DNA from: UBA1038 sp964481445
GTDB taxonomy: Bacteria > Bacillota > Clostridia > Christensenellales > Aristaeellaceae
Length of the DNA stretch: 9,979 nucleotides
Assembly (NCBI GenBank): GCA_964481445.1
Contig: CAYZTQ010000071.1
Span: 1-9,979, forward strand
Direction of reading: 5' to 3'
Shown here: in pieces, positions 1 to 5,384 of the stretch
Layout: the number at the start of each line of letters is the position of its first letter
How positions within the stretch are numbered: the first letter of the stretch is position 1
Position numbers and translations under genes: made by a program
The notes under the pieces: generated by a model
Seen by the model: the letters and a program-made list of their open reading frames with translations, nothing else
What the model was told of the DNA's origin: nothing
Database searches by the model: none

Positions 1-15
1 CGCCGAGGCCGATTG

Positions 16-41
16 AAAACAGGAGGGCTGCGGCCCTCCTG
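16..41 (-). terminator. Intrinsic terminator of the polyamine operon
   Basis: Positions 20-28 and 33-41 form a perfect 9-bp GC-rich stem with a 4-nt loop. On the minus strand it is followed directly by TTTT (the AAAA at 16-19). It lies about 50 nt beyond the stop codon of the DUF1697 gene, the last gene of the leftward operon, so it probably ends that transcript. The T-run is short. Confidence 0.85.
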
Positions 42-88
42 CACCACCCATGGGGGTTGTCAATAATCTGAGCGAGCTGCCTGAGAAT

Positions 89-628
89 CTACCCTTCCCG
101 AGACAGCTCCACCAGCTTTTCCAGCGTGTTGCGGTTGCGGGTCGTGCAGGCCGTTTTGCAGGCCCTCTCCAGAAAGTTGTTATTCAGCTTCGTGCGCGCG
201 GCGCTGCCGGGGATGTAGAGGTAGAGGACGCCATCGCCCGCCCGCAGCAGATCCTCGCCGAAATCGCGGGCGGCAAGCTCCGCAAGCGTTTTCTCCGCGA
301 TTTTTGTTTCGGGAAAGACATAGAAAACGCGTTCTTTGAGAAAATCCCCGGTAAAGGGGTTCTCATCGAGCGCTTTTTGTATTTCCTGAGGGGTTCTGAG
401 AATGACGGGCAGATCGGGGCCGATTTGCTCCCGAATCAGCTGGCGCAGGTGCTCCGCCGTCTCCTGTCGGCTTTTGCTGCTTTCAAGCAGCAGGTTGCCG
501 GATTGGATATAGGTGCGAACCTTTTCATAGCCCGCGACGGAGACGGCCTCGCGCAGCCGGGCCATCGGCACCTTGTTTTTGCCCGTCGGCATCACGCCGC
601 GCAGCAGGGCGATAAAACTGTTTGCCAT
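89..628 (-). CDS. DUF1697 family protein
   Basis: A 179-residue cytosolic protein of the DUF1697 family, at that family's usual length. The N-terminus carries the hallmarks: an IALLRG segment, a GKNKVPMARLR stretch and a YIQSGN motif (residues 6-45). The C-terminal RNRNTLEKL segment matches the family's usual RNWxTxxKL. No biochemical function is established for the family, and nothing here suggests an enzyme active site. It is the third gene of the leftward operon and starts 11 nt after speE stops. The ATG has AGGAGG 5 nt upstream (632-637). Co-transcription with the polyamine genes is clear from spacing, but a role in polyamine metabolism does not follow. It may simply be a passenger. The family assignment is confident; the function is unknown. 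Confidence 0.85.
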   Translation of the reverse strand: MANSFIALLRGVMPTGKNKVPMARLREAVSVAGYEKVRTYIQSGNLLLESSKSRQETAEHLRQLIREQIGPDLPVILRTPQEIQKALDENPFTGDFLKERVFYVFPETKIAEKTLAELAARDFGEDLLRAGDGVLYLYIPGSAARTKLNNNFLERACKTACTTRNRNTLEKLVELSREG

Positions 629-639
629 GGAGCCTCCTT

Positions 640-1491
640 TTACCTTGCCTCTCCCAGCATGTCCTTCACATAATTGGGCAGGTAGAAGGCGCCCCGGTGC
701 AGGTCGGTATTGTAGTAGCGGGTGGGGATGTTCAGGGCGTTCCAGCGCTCTGCGTCCAGATCCTTCAGCGGGTCGAAGGTGATGCTGGCAAAGCCGAACA
801 GCCAGTGGCCCGAGGGGTAGCTGGGGATGTGCGCCTGATACACGCTGTGGATGGGGAAGCTCTCCTTGATGCGGCGGTGGGCGCGCTTCATGGCGTCCGC
901 CTCGTAGGAATAAAAGGGGCTCTCATGCTGGTTGATCATGATGCCGTCCTCGCGCAGCGCCTTGTAGCAGTTGCCGTAAAACTCCTTGGTAAACAGCACC
1001 TCGCCGGGGCCGAAGGGGTCGGTGGAATCGACGATGATCAGGTCGTAGGTATCCGACAGCCTTCTGATAAACTTAAGCCCATCCTGAATGTGCACGGTGA
1101 CGCGCGGATCCTCGTAACCGACGGCGCAGCTGGGCAGGTATTCGCGGCAGGCTTCGACCAGCGTGCCGTCGATCTCGACCACGTCGATGGCCTCGATGCC
1201 CGGATAGCGCGACAGCTCGCGCAGCGCGGCGCCGTCGCCCGCGCCGACCACCAGCACGCGGCGGATGTTCGGGTGCACGGCCATCGCGGGGTGGATCAGC
1301 ATCTCGTGGTAGATAAACTCGTCCTTCTCGGTCAAAACGATGACGTCGTCCAGCGTCAGCACACGGCCGAACTCGCGGCTCTGAAAGATGTCGATCTTCT
1401 GGTAGTCGCTGGTTTTGGAATACAGCTGTTCATCCACCAGTATGTTGAGCTTGACGTTGTCGGTATGGCTTTCGGAAAACCAGAATCCCAT
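640..1491 (-). CDS. speE: Spermidine synthase (polyamine aminopropyltransferase)
   Basis: Transfers the aminopropyl group of decarboxylated S-adenosylmethionine to a diamine, classically putrescine to spermidine, releasing methylthioadenosine; cytosolic. The 283 residues match the usual bacterial length. Visible features are the YHEML motif (61-65), a Rossmann methyltransferase-like glycine loop GAGDGA (83-88), the acidic E107 expected to bind the nucleoside ribose, QDG (136-138), the catalytic DSTDP motif (155-159) followed by GPGEVLF, and a GHWLFGFAS motif (228-236). The glycine loop is GAGDGA rather than the common GGGDGG; the key Asp is kept. It follows the decarboxylase by 12 nt, with AAAGGGG before the ATG, so the two are co-translated parts of one pathway. 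No S-adenosylmethionine decarboxylase (speD) or agmatinase (speB) is in the window; they must lie elsewhere if the pathway is complete. The acceptor amine cannot be fixed from sequence. Confidence 0.93.
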   Translation of the reverse strand: MGFWFSESHTDNVKLNILVDEQLYSKTSDYQKIDIFQSREFGRVLTLDDVIVLTEKDEFIYHEMLIHPAMAVHPNIRRVLVVGAGDGAALRELSRYPGIEAIDVVEIDGTLVEACREYLPSCAVGYEDPRVTVHIQDGLKFIRRLSDTYDLIIVDSTDPFGPGEVLFTKEFYGNCYKALREDGIMINQHESPFYSYEADAMKRAHRRIKESFPIHSVYQAHIPSYPSGHWLFGFASITFDPLKDLDAERWNALNIPTRYYNTDLHRGAFYLPNYVKDMLGEAR

Positions 1492-1503
1492 GGCCTGCCC
1501 CTT

Positions 1504-2946
1504 TCAGCTGACCACCTGAATGGTCTGCGCGGTGATGTCGCGCGTGCCTGTCAGCACGCATCCCTTTTCCTTGGAGGAGAGGATGAAATCCACGATCTCC
1601 TGCGTGATGCGCTCGCCGGGGGCGAGCAGCGGGATGCCCGGCGGGTAGGTCATCAGCGCCTCCGCGCTGACAAGGCCCGCGGCCTCCCTGAGGGGCACCG
1701 GGTGCTTGGCGGCGTAGAAGGCTTCCTTCGGGGTCAACACCAGCTGCGGGGCCATGTACTCATAGCTGAAGCCCTGCCCGGCGGGCCGCTTGTAGCGGCG
1801 GCGGATCTCGTAGAGCGCGCCGATCAGCCGCTCGATGTTCTTGGTCTTGTCGCCGATGGAGATGTAAGCGAGGAAGTTGCTCAGGTCGCCGAATTCGATC
1901 TGGATGTCGTACTCGTCGTGCAGGATATCGTGCACCTCGATGCCGGCAAGGCCCAGATCGCGCGTGTTGACCGACAGCTTGGTCGTGTCAAAGTCAAAGA
2001 TCGTGTCGCCGTTGATCAGCTCGTCCGAATACACCAGATAGTCGCCGATCTGGCGGATTTCGTCTCTGGCGTAGGCAGCGTACTGCTTGACCTTTTCAAA
2101 CACCTCGTGCCCGTTCAGCGCCAGCGTGCGCCTTGAAATATCAAGGGACGAGATCAGCAGGTAGCTGCCCGAGGTGGTCATGGTCAGGTTGACGATCTGG
2201 CGCACATAGTCGGGGTCAAGGCCCGGCCCGCACAAAAGGAAGCTGGACTGGGTCAGACTGCCGCCCGATTTGTGCATGCTGACGGCGGCCATGTCGGCCC
2301 CGGCCTGCATGGCGCTGACGGGCAGCCCCTGGCCGAAATAAAAGTGCGCGCCATGGGCCTCGTCGCACAGCACCTTCATGCCGTGCTCGTGCGCGCACCT
2401 GACGATCTCCCTGAGGTTGGAGCAGATGCCGTAGTAGGTCGGGTTGTTGACAAAAACCGCTTTGGCGTCCGGGTTGGCCCGAATGGCGGCCTTCACGTCA
2501 TCGACCGACATGCCCAGCGCGATGCCCAACCGCTCGCTGACCTGCGGGTTGATGTAGACGGGGATGCCGCCCGAGATGACCAGGCCGTTGATGATGCTCT
2601 GATGCACGTTGCGCGGCAGAATCAGCTTGTCGCCCTCGCGGATGGTGGAGAAGATCATCGCCTGGATGGAGGCGGTGGTGCCGCCCACCATGAAGTAGGC
2701 CGCCGCTGCGCCGAAGGCCTCGGCCGCCAGCTCCTCGCCTTCCTTGATGATCCCGGTAGGGTGGCAGAGGCTGTCCAGATACTTGGTGGAGTTGACATCC
2801 ACCGACAGGCAGCGCTCGCCCAGAAAATCCATCAGCTCTTTGTTGCCGCGCCCGCGCTTGTGGCCGGGAACGTCGAAGGGCACCAGTTTCTCGCGGCGCA
2901 TTTTTTCCAGCGCCTCGAAGACGGGGGCCCTGTGCTGATCCAGCAT
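1504..2946 (-). CDS. speA: Orn/Lys/Arg decarboxylase, short Gram-positive type (speA-like)
   Basis: PLP-dependent decarboxylase of the fold-type I Orn/Lys/Arg family, producing a polyamine precursor (agmatine, putrescine or cadaverine) in the cytosol. Its 480 residues match the Bacillus SpeA/YaaO type rather than the enterobacterial forms of about 710-750 residues with an N-terminal wing domain. Visible features: DVPGHKRG near the N-terminus (25-32), GGTTASIQA (88-96) for phosphate binding, DEAHGAH (195-201) with the cofactor-contacting Asp and His, SMHKSGGS (223-230) with Schiff-base Lys226, and the C-terminal YPPGIPLLAPGE motif (434-444). The ATG is supported by AAGGTG 8 nt upstream (2955-2960). 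It is first in the operon, just before spermidine synthase, so arginine or ornithine is the likeliest substrate, but lysine is possible; family members with different substrates look alike. A structured leader with a terminator precedes it. The enzyme class is certain; the gene name is by analogy. Confidence 0.9.
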   Translation of the reverse strand: MLDQHRAPVFEALEKMRREKLVPFDVPGHKRGRGNKELMDFLGERCLSVDVNSTKYLDSLCHPTGIIKEGEELAAEAFGAAAAYFMVGGTTASIQAMIFSTIREGDKLILPRNVHQSIINGLVISGGIPVYINPQVSERLGIALGMSVDDVKAAIRANPDAKAVFVNNPTYYGICSNLREIVRCAHEHGMKVLCDEAHGAHFYFGQGLPVSAMQAGADMAAVSMHKSGGSLTQSSFLLCGPGLDPDYVRQIVNLTMTTSGSYLLISSLDISRRTLALNGHEVFEKVKQYAAYARDEIRQIGDYLVYSDELINGDTIFDFDTTKLSVNTRDLGLAGIEVHDILHDEYDIQIEFGDLSNFLAYISIGDKTKNIERLIGALYEIRRRYKRPAGQGFSYEYMAPQLVLTPKEAFYAAKHPVPLREAAGLVSAEALMTYPPGIPLLAPGERITQEIVDFILSSKEKGCVLTGTRDITAQTIQVVS

Positions 2947-2954
2947 GTTTCAAT

Positions 2955-2960
2955 CACCTT
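2955..2960 (-). promoter_or_regulatory. Ribosome binding site of the decarboxylase
   Basis: AAGGTG on the minus strand, 8 nt before the ATG at 2946. It lies outside the terminator hairpin and outside the second hairpin at 2982-3003. Control by the leader is therefore more likely through transcription termination than through hiding this site. Confidence 0.6.
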
Positions 2961-2981
2961 GCTTTGCAGAAAAATAGGGTG

Positions 2982-3003
2982 TGATACCGCTTCAGCCGTA
3001 TCA
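2982..3003 (-). other. Second hairpin in the speA leader
   Basis: TGATAC (2998-3003 read on the minus strand) pairs with GTATCA (2982-2987). An inner GC/GC pair closes a TGAA loop. It sits between the leader terminator and the ribosome binding site. A T-run follows only after several other bases, so I read it as a transcript-stabilising or spacer hairpin rather than a second terminator. Its arm overlaps the T-run of the upstream terminator, so the two cannot both be fully formed. Confidence 0.45.
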
Positions 3004-3035
3004 AAAAGGGATGCGCTGCGCTTGCAGCACATCCC
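3003..3035 (-). terminator. Terminator/attenuator in the speA leader
   Basis: On the minus strand a 12-position stem (GGGATG and GCTGC arms with one mismatch, loop of 4 nt) is followed at once by TTTTT (3003-3007). It lies about 75 nt downstream of the expected transcription start and 57 nt before the decarboxylase ATG. A promoter sits between the upstream gene and this hairpin, so it belongs to the speA leader and probably sets how much transcript reaches speA. It would also stop readthrough from the substrate-binding-protein gene. Confidence 0.8.
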
Positions 3036-3108
3036 TGCGGCCGCCCTGAGAGCGGCTCTTGTGGTCAGGGTGCAACCGGCTCGCCTCCGGCACGTTCCGC
3101 TGTGGAAC
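3036..3108 (-). ncRNA. Structured leader RNA of speA (candidate attenuator or riboswitch)
   Basis: Between the promoter and the leader terminator the minus-strand RNA can form these stems: GTTCC/GGAAC (3094-3108); GTGC-CGG / CCG-GCAC (3070-3093); GCCGC/GCGGC (3040-3056); and a pairing of CCCTGA (3065-3070) with TCAGGG (3044-3049), which lies in the loop of the previous stem, a possible pseudoknot. The same GCACCCTG segment can instead pair, with a 3-nt bulge, with CAGG...GTGC at the left arm of the terminator, giving an antiterminator. I compared it from memory with T-box, SAM-I, lysine, TPP, FMN, guanidine-I and c-di-AMP consensus motifs and saw no match. The class is unknown; structures were drawn by eye. 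Confidence 0.5.
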
Positions 3109-3116
3109 TCGGCCTG

Positions 3117-3146
3117 AGTATACGAGGAAAGAAGGCGGGGTGTCAA
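3117..3146 (-). promoter_or_regulatory. Promoter of the polyamine operon
   Basis: On the minus strand, a perfect -35 box TTGACA (3141-3146), an 18-nt spacer, and a -10 box TATACT (3117-3122, 5 of 6 matches). Transcription would start near 3110, giving a leader of about 160 nt before the decarboxylase. This is the strongest housekeeping-type promoter in the window, consistent with control being exerted afterwards in the leader. Confidence 0.8.
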
Positions 3147-3149
3147 CCG

Positions 3150-3177
3150 AAAATCCGCAAATTGGGGGAAGGATTTT
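3150..3177 (-). terminator. Weak terminator-like hairpin after the binding-protein gene
   Basis: AAAATCC (3150-3156) and GGATTTT (3171-3177) form an AT-rich 7-bp stem with a 14-nt loop, just past the stop codon of the binding-protein gene and just upstream of the speA -35 box. With so many A-T pairs and a long loop it is a poor terminator; it may only reduce readthrough into the speA leader. Confidence 0.3.
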
Positions 3178-3181
3178 TCTC

Positions 3182-3991
3182 TTATTTGCTCATGCTGCTT
3201 GACAGCTCCAGCGCTTCCTCCATCCACTTGACGTAAAGGCCTTCGGCCTCCACTTCCTTGATGATTTCGTTGACCGCGGCTACCAGCTCGCCCGAGCCCT
3301 TGGGCGCGGCCATGGCGACGCCCAGGTAGTTGTAGTCAAAAAAGCTTTCGCACAGCGCCAGGTCGGGGTAGTTGGCCACATAGTTGTCGGCTACCACGGT
3401 CGCCAGCGCTACGCCGTCCGCCTTGCCGTTCATCACCATCATGATGGCGTCGGGTATTTTGACGATGGGCTCCATCTTGGCCTTGGGAAGCTGCTCAGAA
3501 ACCAGCTGCTGCTGCAGGGTGCCGTTTTGCGCGGCGACCACCTTGCCTTCAAAATCGGCCAGAGTCTTCAGCTTGTCGGCGTTCTTTTTCAGGATGACGA
3601 TGCCCTGCCTGCCGTCGTTGTAGTAGATGTCGGTAAAGTCCATCATCTCGGCGCGCTCGGGCTTGGGCACCATGCCGGCTACGCACAGATCCGCCTTGCC
3701 CGCGGCGATGGCGGCCAGTGCGGTATCAAAATCCATGGCCTCCAGCTCAAGCTCCACGCCCAGTTTCTCCGCCACATAGTTGATCAGGCTGATGTCGGAG
3801 CCCACGGGCTTGCCTTCCAGATCCAGAAACTCGTAGGGCGCGTAATCGGGGGAGGTGACGGCCACCAGCTTGCCCGCGGCCTTGACCTTTTGAAGGCTCT
3901 GGTCGCCCTCCGCCCACGCCGTGCCCGTCATGCCCAGAAGCATCATCAGGGCCAGCGTCAGGCTCAGCGCTTTTTTCATCAACTGTTTCAT
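3182..3991 (-). CDS. Amino-acid ABC transporter substrate-binding protein
   Basis: Extracytoplasmic binding protein of the polar amino-acid uptake family (solute-binding family 3, His/Gln/Glu type) that hands substrate to the membrane permease. From the chosen start it has 269 residues: a Sec signal peptide (MKKALSLTLALMMLLGM..., cleavage expected after AWA, residue 27), then two lobes. Visible features are DYAPYEF (49-55), DISLINYVAEKLG (66-78), PERAEMMDFT (111-120) with R113 expected to bind the substrate carboxylate, AQNGT (154-158) and NGKADGVA (188-195). The ATG at 3991 is chosen over one 13 codons upstream because AGGAGGT lies 6 nt before it and the signal peptide begins there; the upstream ATG would also lie inside the promoter. 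There is no lipobox cysteine, unusual for a Gram-positive binding protein. It is divergent from the permease and ATPase genes at 6460-7855, its likely partners. Ligand unknown. Confidence 0.92.
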   Translation of the reverse strand: MKQLMKKALSLTLALMMLLGMTGTAWAEGDQSLQKVKAAGKLVAVTSPDYAPYEFLDLEGKPVGSDISLINYVAEKLGVELELEAMDFDTALAAIAAGKADLCVAGMVPKPERAEMMDFTDIYYNDGRQGIVILKKNADKLKTLADFEGKVVAAQNGTLQQQLVSEQLPKAKMEPIVKIPDAIMMVMNGKADGVALATVVADNYVANYPDLALCESFFDYNYLGVAMAAPKGSGELVAAVNEIIKEVEAEGLYVKWMEEALELSSSMSK

Positions 3992-3997
3992 GGGTCT

Positions 3998-4004
3998 ACC
4001 TCCT
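3998..4004 (-). promoter_or_regulatory. Ribosome binding site deciding the binding-protein start
   Basis: AGGAGGT on the minus strand, 6 nt before the ATG at 3991. It places translation at the MKQLMKKAL start and rules against the in-frame ATG at 4030, which has no such site. Confidence 0.85.
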
Positions 4005-4025
4005 GCGTCTGTTTGGGATGGCGAC

Positions 4026-4055
4026 ACCATAGCATGGATAAATATGCATTGTCAA
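4026..4055 (-). promoter_or_regulatory. Promoter of the binding-protein gene
   Basis: On the minus strand, a perfect TTGACA (4050-4055), an 18-nt spacer, and TATGGT (4026-4031, 4 of 6) preceded by TGC, an extended -10 element. The predicted 5' leader is short, about 28 nt. Confidence 0.65.
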
Positions 4056-4058
4056 GCA

Positions 4059-4073
4059 CGTTTTCTGAAAAAA
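4059..4073. promoter_or_regulatory. Palindrome resembling a CodY box
   Basis: The 11-bp core TTTTCTGAAAA (4061-4071) is a perfect palindrome around its centre and matches the core of the CodY consensus AATTTTCWGAAAATT exactly. The two outer bases on each side do not match, giving 11 of 15. It lies 5 bp upstream of the -35 box of the leftward promoter. CodY responds to branched-chain amino acids and GTP and often controls amino-acid uptake, so the site makes sense here. AT-rich spacer DNA can produce such a match by chance, and whether this genome encodes CodY is not visible. Confidence 0.35.
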
Positions 4074-4076
4074 TTT

Positions 4077-4101
4077 GCATATGTGAAATATGGGCGAAAT
4101 A
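4077..4101. promoter_or_regulatory. Possible operator: inverted and direct repeats
   Basis: CATAT (4078-4082) and ATATG (4088-4092) form an inverted repeat with 5 bp between. GAAATA occurs at 4085-4090 and again at 4096-4101, an 11-bp step, about one helical turn. The site lies between the two divergent promoters, where a regulator could act on both. The half-sites are short and the region is AT-rich, so this is weak. Confidence 0.22.
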
Positions 4102-4133
4102 CCAAACAAGTACAAATAATCGTTTATATGTGC

Positions 4134-4162
4134 TGTACATGGCGGAATTATCATGCTATACT
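4134..4162 (+). promoter_or_regulatory. Promoter of the aminotransferase-transporter operon
   Basis: TATACT (4157-4162, 5 of 6) with an upstream TGC (4154-4156), an extended -10 element. A 17-nt spacer separates it from TGTACA (4134-4139), a 4-of-6 match to the -35 box. It points rightward, about 40 nt before the aminotransferase start. Confidence 0.6.
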
Positions 4163-4192
4163 GCCAGCGTTCAGGTTGAATGTTTATGCATC

Positions 4193-4197
4193 GGAGG
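4193..4197 (+). promoter_or_regulatory. Ribosome binding site deciding the aminotransferase start
   Basis: GGAGG, 5 nt before the ATG at 4203. The reading frame is open far upstream (to 3921), but those upstream codons overlap the promoter and the neighbouring gene and do not look like protein. This site fixes the start at MPQLSTRV. Confidence 0.85.
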
Positions 4198-4202
4198 CAC
4201 GC

Positions 4203-5384
4203 ATGCCGCAGCTCAGCACGAGGGTCAGTCATTTTACGGATTCGGTCATCCGGCGGATGACGCGTATCTCAGACGCCGCGGGGGCCATCAACCTCTCGCA
4301 GGGTTTCCCCGATTTTGACCCGCCGAAGGAAATACTGGACGCGCTGGAAAAGATGGCGCACGAGGGGCCGCATCAGTACGCGGTCACCTTTGGAGCGCCC
4401 GAGTTCCGCGAGGCGCTGGTCAGGAAGCACGAGATGTTCTCGGGCCTTGCTTACGACCCGGACAGCGAGGTGGTGGTCACCTGCGGCGGGACCGAGGCGA
4501 TGATGTGCGCCATGATGGCCGTGTGCAACCCCGGCGACCGGGCGGTCGTGTTCAGCCCTTTCTATGAAAATTACGCGGCGGACGCCATCCTGTCCGGGGC
4601 GGAGCCCATCTATGTGCCGCTGGTGCCGCCCGATTTTCATGTGGATGAGGCGGCCCTGCGCGAGGCCTTCAAACAGCGGCCCAAGGCCATCGTGGTCTGC
4701 AACCCCTCCAACCCCTGCGGCAAGGTGTTTACAAGGGAAGAGCTGATGCTCATCGCGCAGCTGGCGCAGGAGAACGACTGCTTTGTGATCACCGACGAGG
4801 TGTACGAGCATATCGTCTTTTCGCCCCATCAGCACGTGCATTTCGCCGCCCTGCCCGGCATGCGGGAGAGGACGCTGACCTGCAGCTCGCTTTCCAAAAC
4901 CTATTCCATCACGGGCTGGCGGCTGGGCTACCTGCTGGGCCCGGCCGAAGTGATCGACGCCGCCCGCAAGGTGCACGATTTTCTGACCGTCGGCGCAGCG
5001 GCCCCGCTGCAGCAGGCTGCGCTGCCCGGCCTTAATTTCGGCAAAGATTATTATGAAAACCTGCAGGCGGTATATACGAAAAAGCGGGAGTATTTCCTCA
5101 AAGGCCTTGACGCGATCGGCCTTGCGCACAACGACCCGCAGGGCTCCTACTTCGTGCTGGTGGATATCAGCGGCATCCTGAAGCAGGAGAAGTTCAAGGG
5201 GATGGACGACCTTGCCTTCTGCGAGTGGATGACGAGGGAGATCGGCGTCGCCGCGGTGCCCGGCTCCAGTTTCTTTAAAGAGGGCGGCGGGCAGTACATC
5301 CGCCTGCATTTTGCCAGGGAGGAGGCAACGCTCGCGGAAGCCCTGAAAAGGCTTTCCGCGCTGTCAGCATATGCGGGACGGTAA
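4203..5384 (+). CDS. PLP aminotransferase, YbdL/kynurenine aminotransferase type
   Basis: Class I (fold-type I) aminotransferase that converts an amino acid to its 2-oxoacid in the cytosol. It has 393 residues, the normal length. Visible features: NLSQGFPDFDPP (30-41), typical of the methionine/kynurenine aminotransferase branch; CGGTEAM (94-100) for phosphate binding; the substrate/PLP motif NPSNP (167-171); DEVYEH (198-203) with the pyridine-ring Asp198 and Tyr201; SLSKTYSITGWRLGY (229-243) with Schiff-base Lys232; VPGSSFF (352-358); and IRLHFA (366-371) with Arg367 for the substrate carboxylate. The usual T of NPxNPTG is Cys172. The stop overlaps the next gene by 14 nt, so the two are translationally coupled. 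Relatives act on methionine, aromatic amino acids, glutamine or kynurenine (E. coli YbdL, MtnE-like enzymes); the exact substrate is not readable. The shared operon points to the amino acid imported by the transporter. Confidence 0.9.
   Translation: MPQLSTRVSHFTDSVIRRMTRISDAAGAINLSQGFPDFDPPKEILDALEKMAHEGPHQYAVTFGAPEFREALVRKHEMFSGLAYDPDSEVVVTCGGTEAMMCAMMAVCNPGDRAVVFSPFYENYAADAILSGAEPIYVPLVPPDFHVDEAALREAFKQRPKAIVVCNPSNPCGKVFTREELMLIAQLAQENDCFVITDEVYEHIVFSPHQHVHFAALPGMRERTLTCSSLSKTYSITGWRLGYLLGPAEVIDAARKVHDFLTVGAAAPLQQAALPGLNFGKDYYENLQAVYTKKREYFLKGLDAIGLAHNDPQGSYFVLVDISGILKQEKFKGMDDLAFCEWMTREIGVAAVPGSSFFKEGGGQYIRLHFAREEATLAEALKRLSALSAYAGR

Noticed and set aside
622..2136. Long open frame on the plus strand (504 codons) opposite speE and the decarboxylase
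   Set aside because: It lies antisense to two clearly identified genes. GC-rich DNA with biased codon third positions gives long antisense frames. Its translation is rich in Val, Asp, Gln and His, without family motifs.
2832..3033. Possible leader peptide starting at the ATG at 3033 (MCCKRSASL...) in the speA leader, as in amino-acid attenuation
   Set aside because: It starts inside the terminator arm with a poor ribosome binding site, has no run of Arg, Orn-related or Lys codons, and its frame continues far into the decarboxylase gene instead of stopping before it.
2272..3117. Plus-strand open frame of 281 codons opposite the decarboxylase and its leader
   Set aside because: Antisense to a certain gene and running through the speA promoter and leader hairpins; no recognisable domain or ribosome binding site.
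3003..3122. T-box, SAM-I, lysine, TPP, FMN, guanidine-I or c-di-AMP riboswitch upstream of speA; also small SRP RNA
   Set aside because: None of the conserved core sequences that I remember for these RNAs is present on either strand. A covariance search was not possible.
4269..5309. Minus-strand open frame of 346 codons opposite the aminotransferase
   Set aside because: Antisense mirror of a gene with complete catalytic motifs; no domain.
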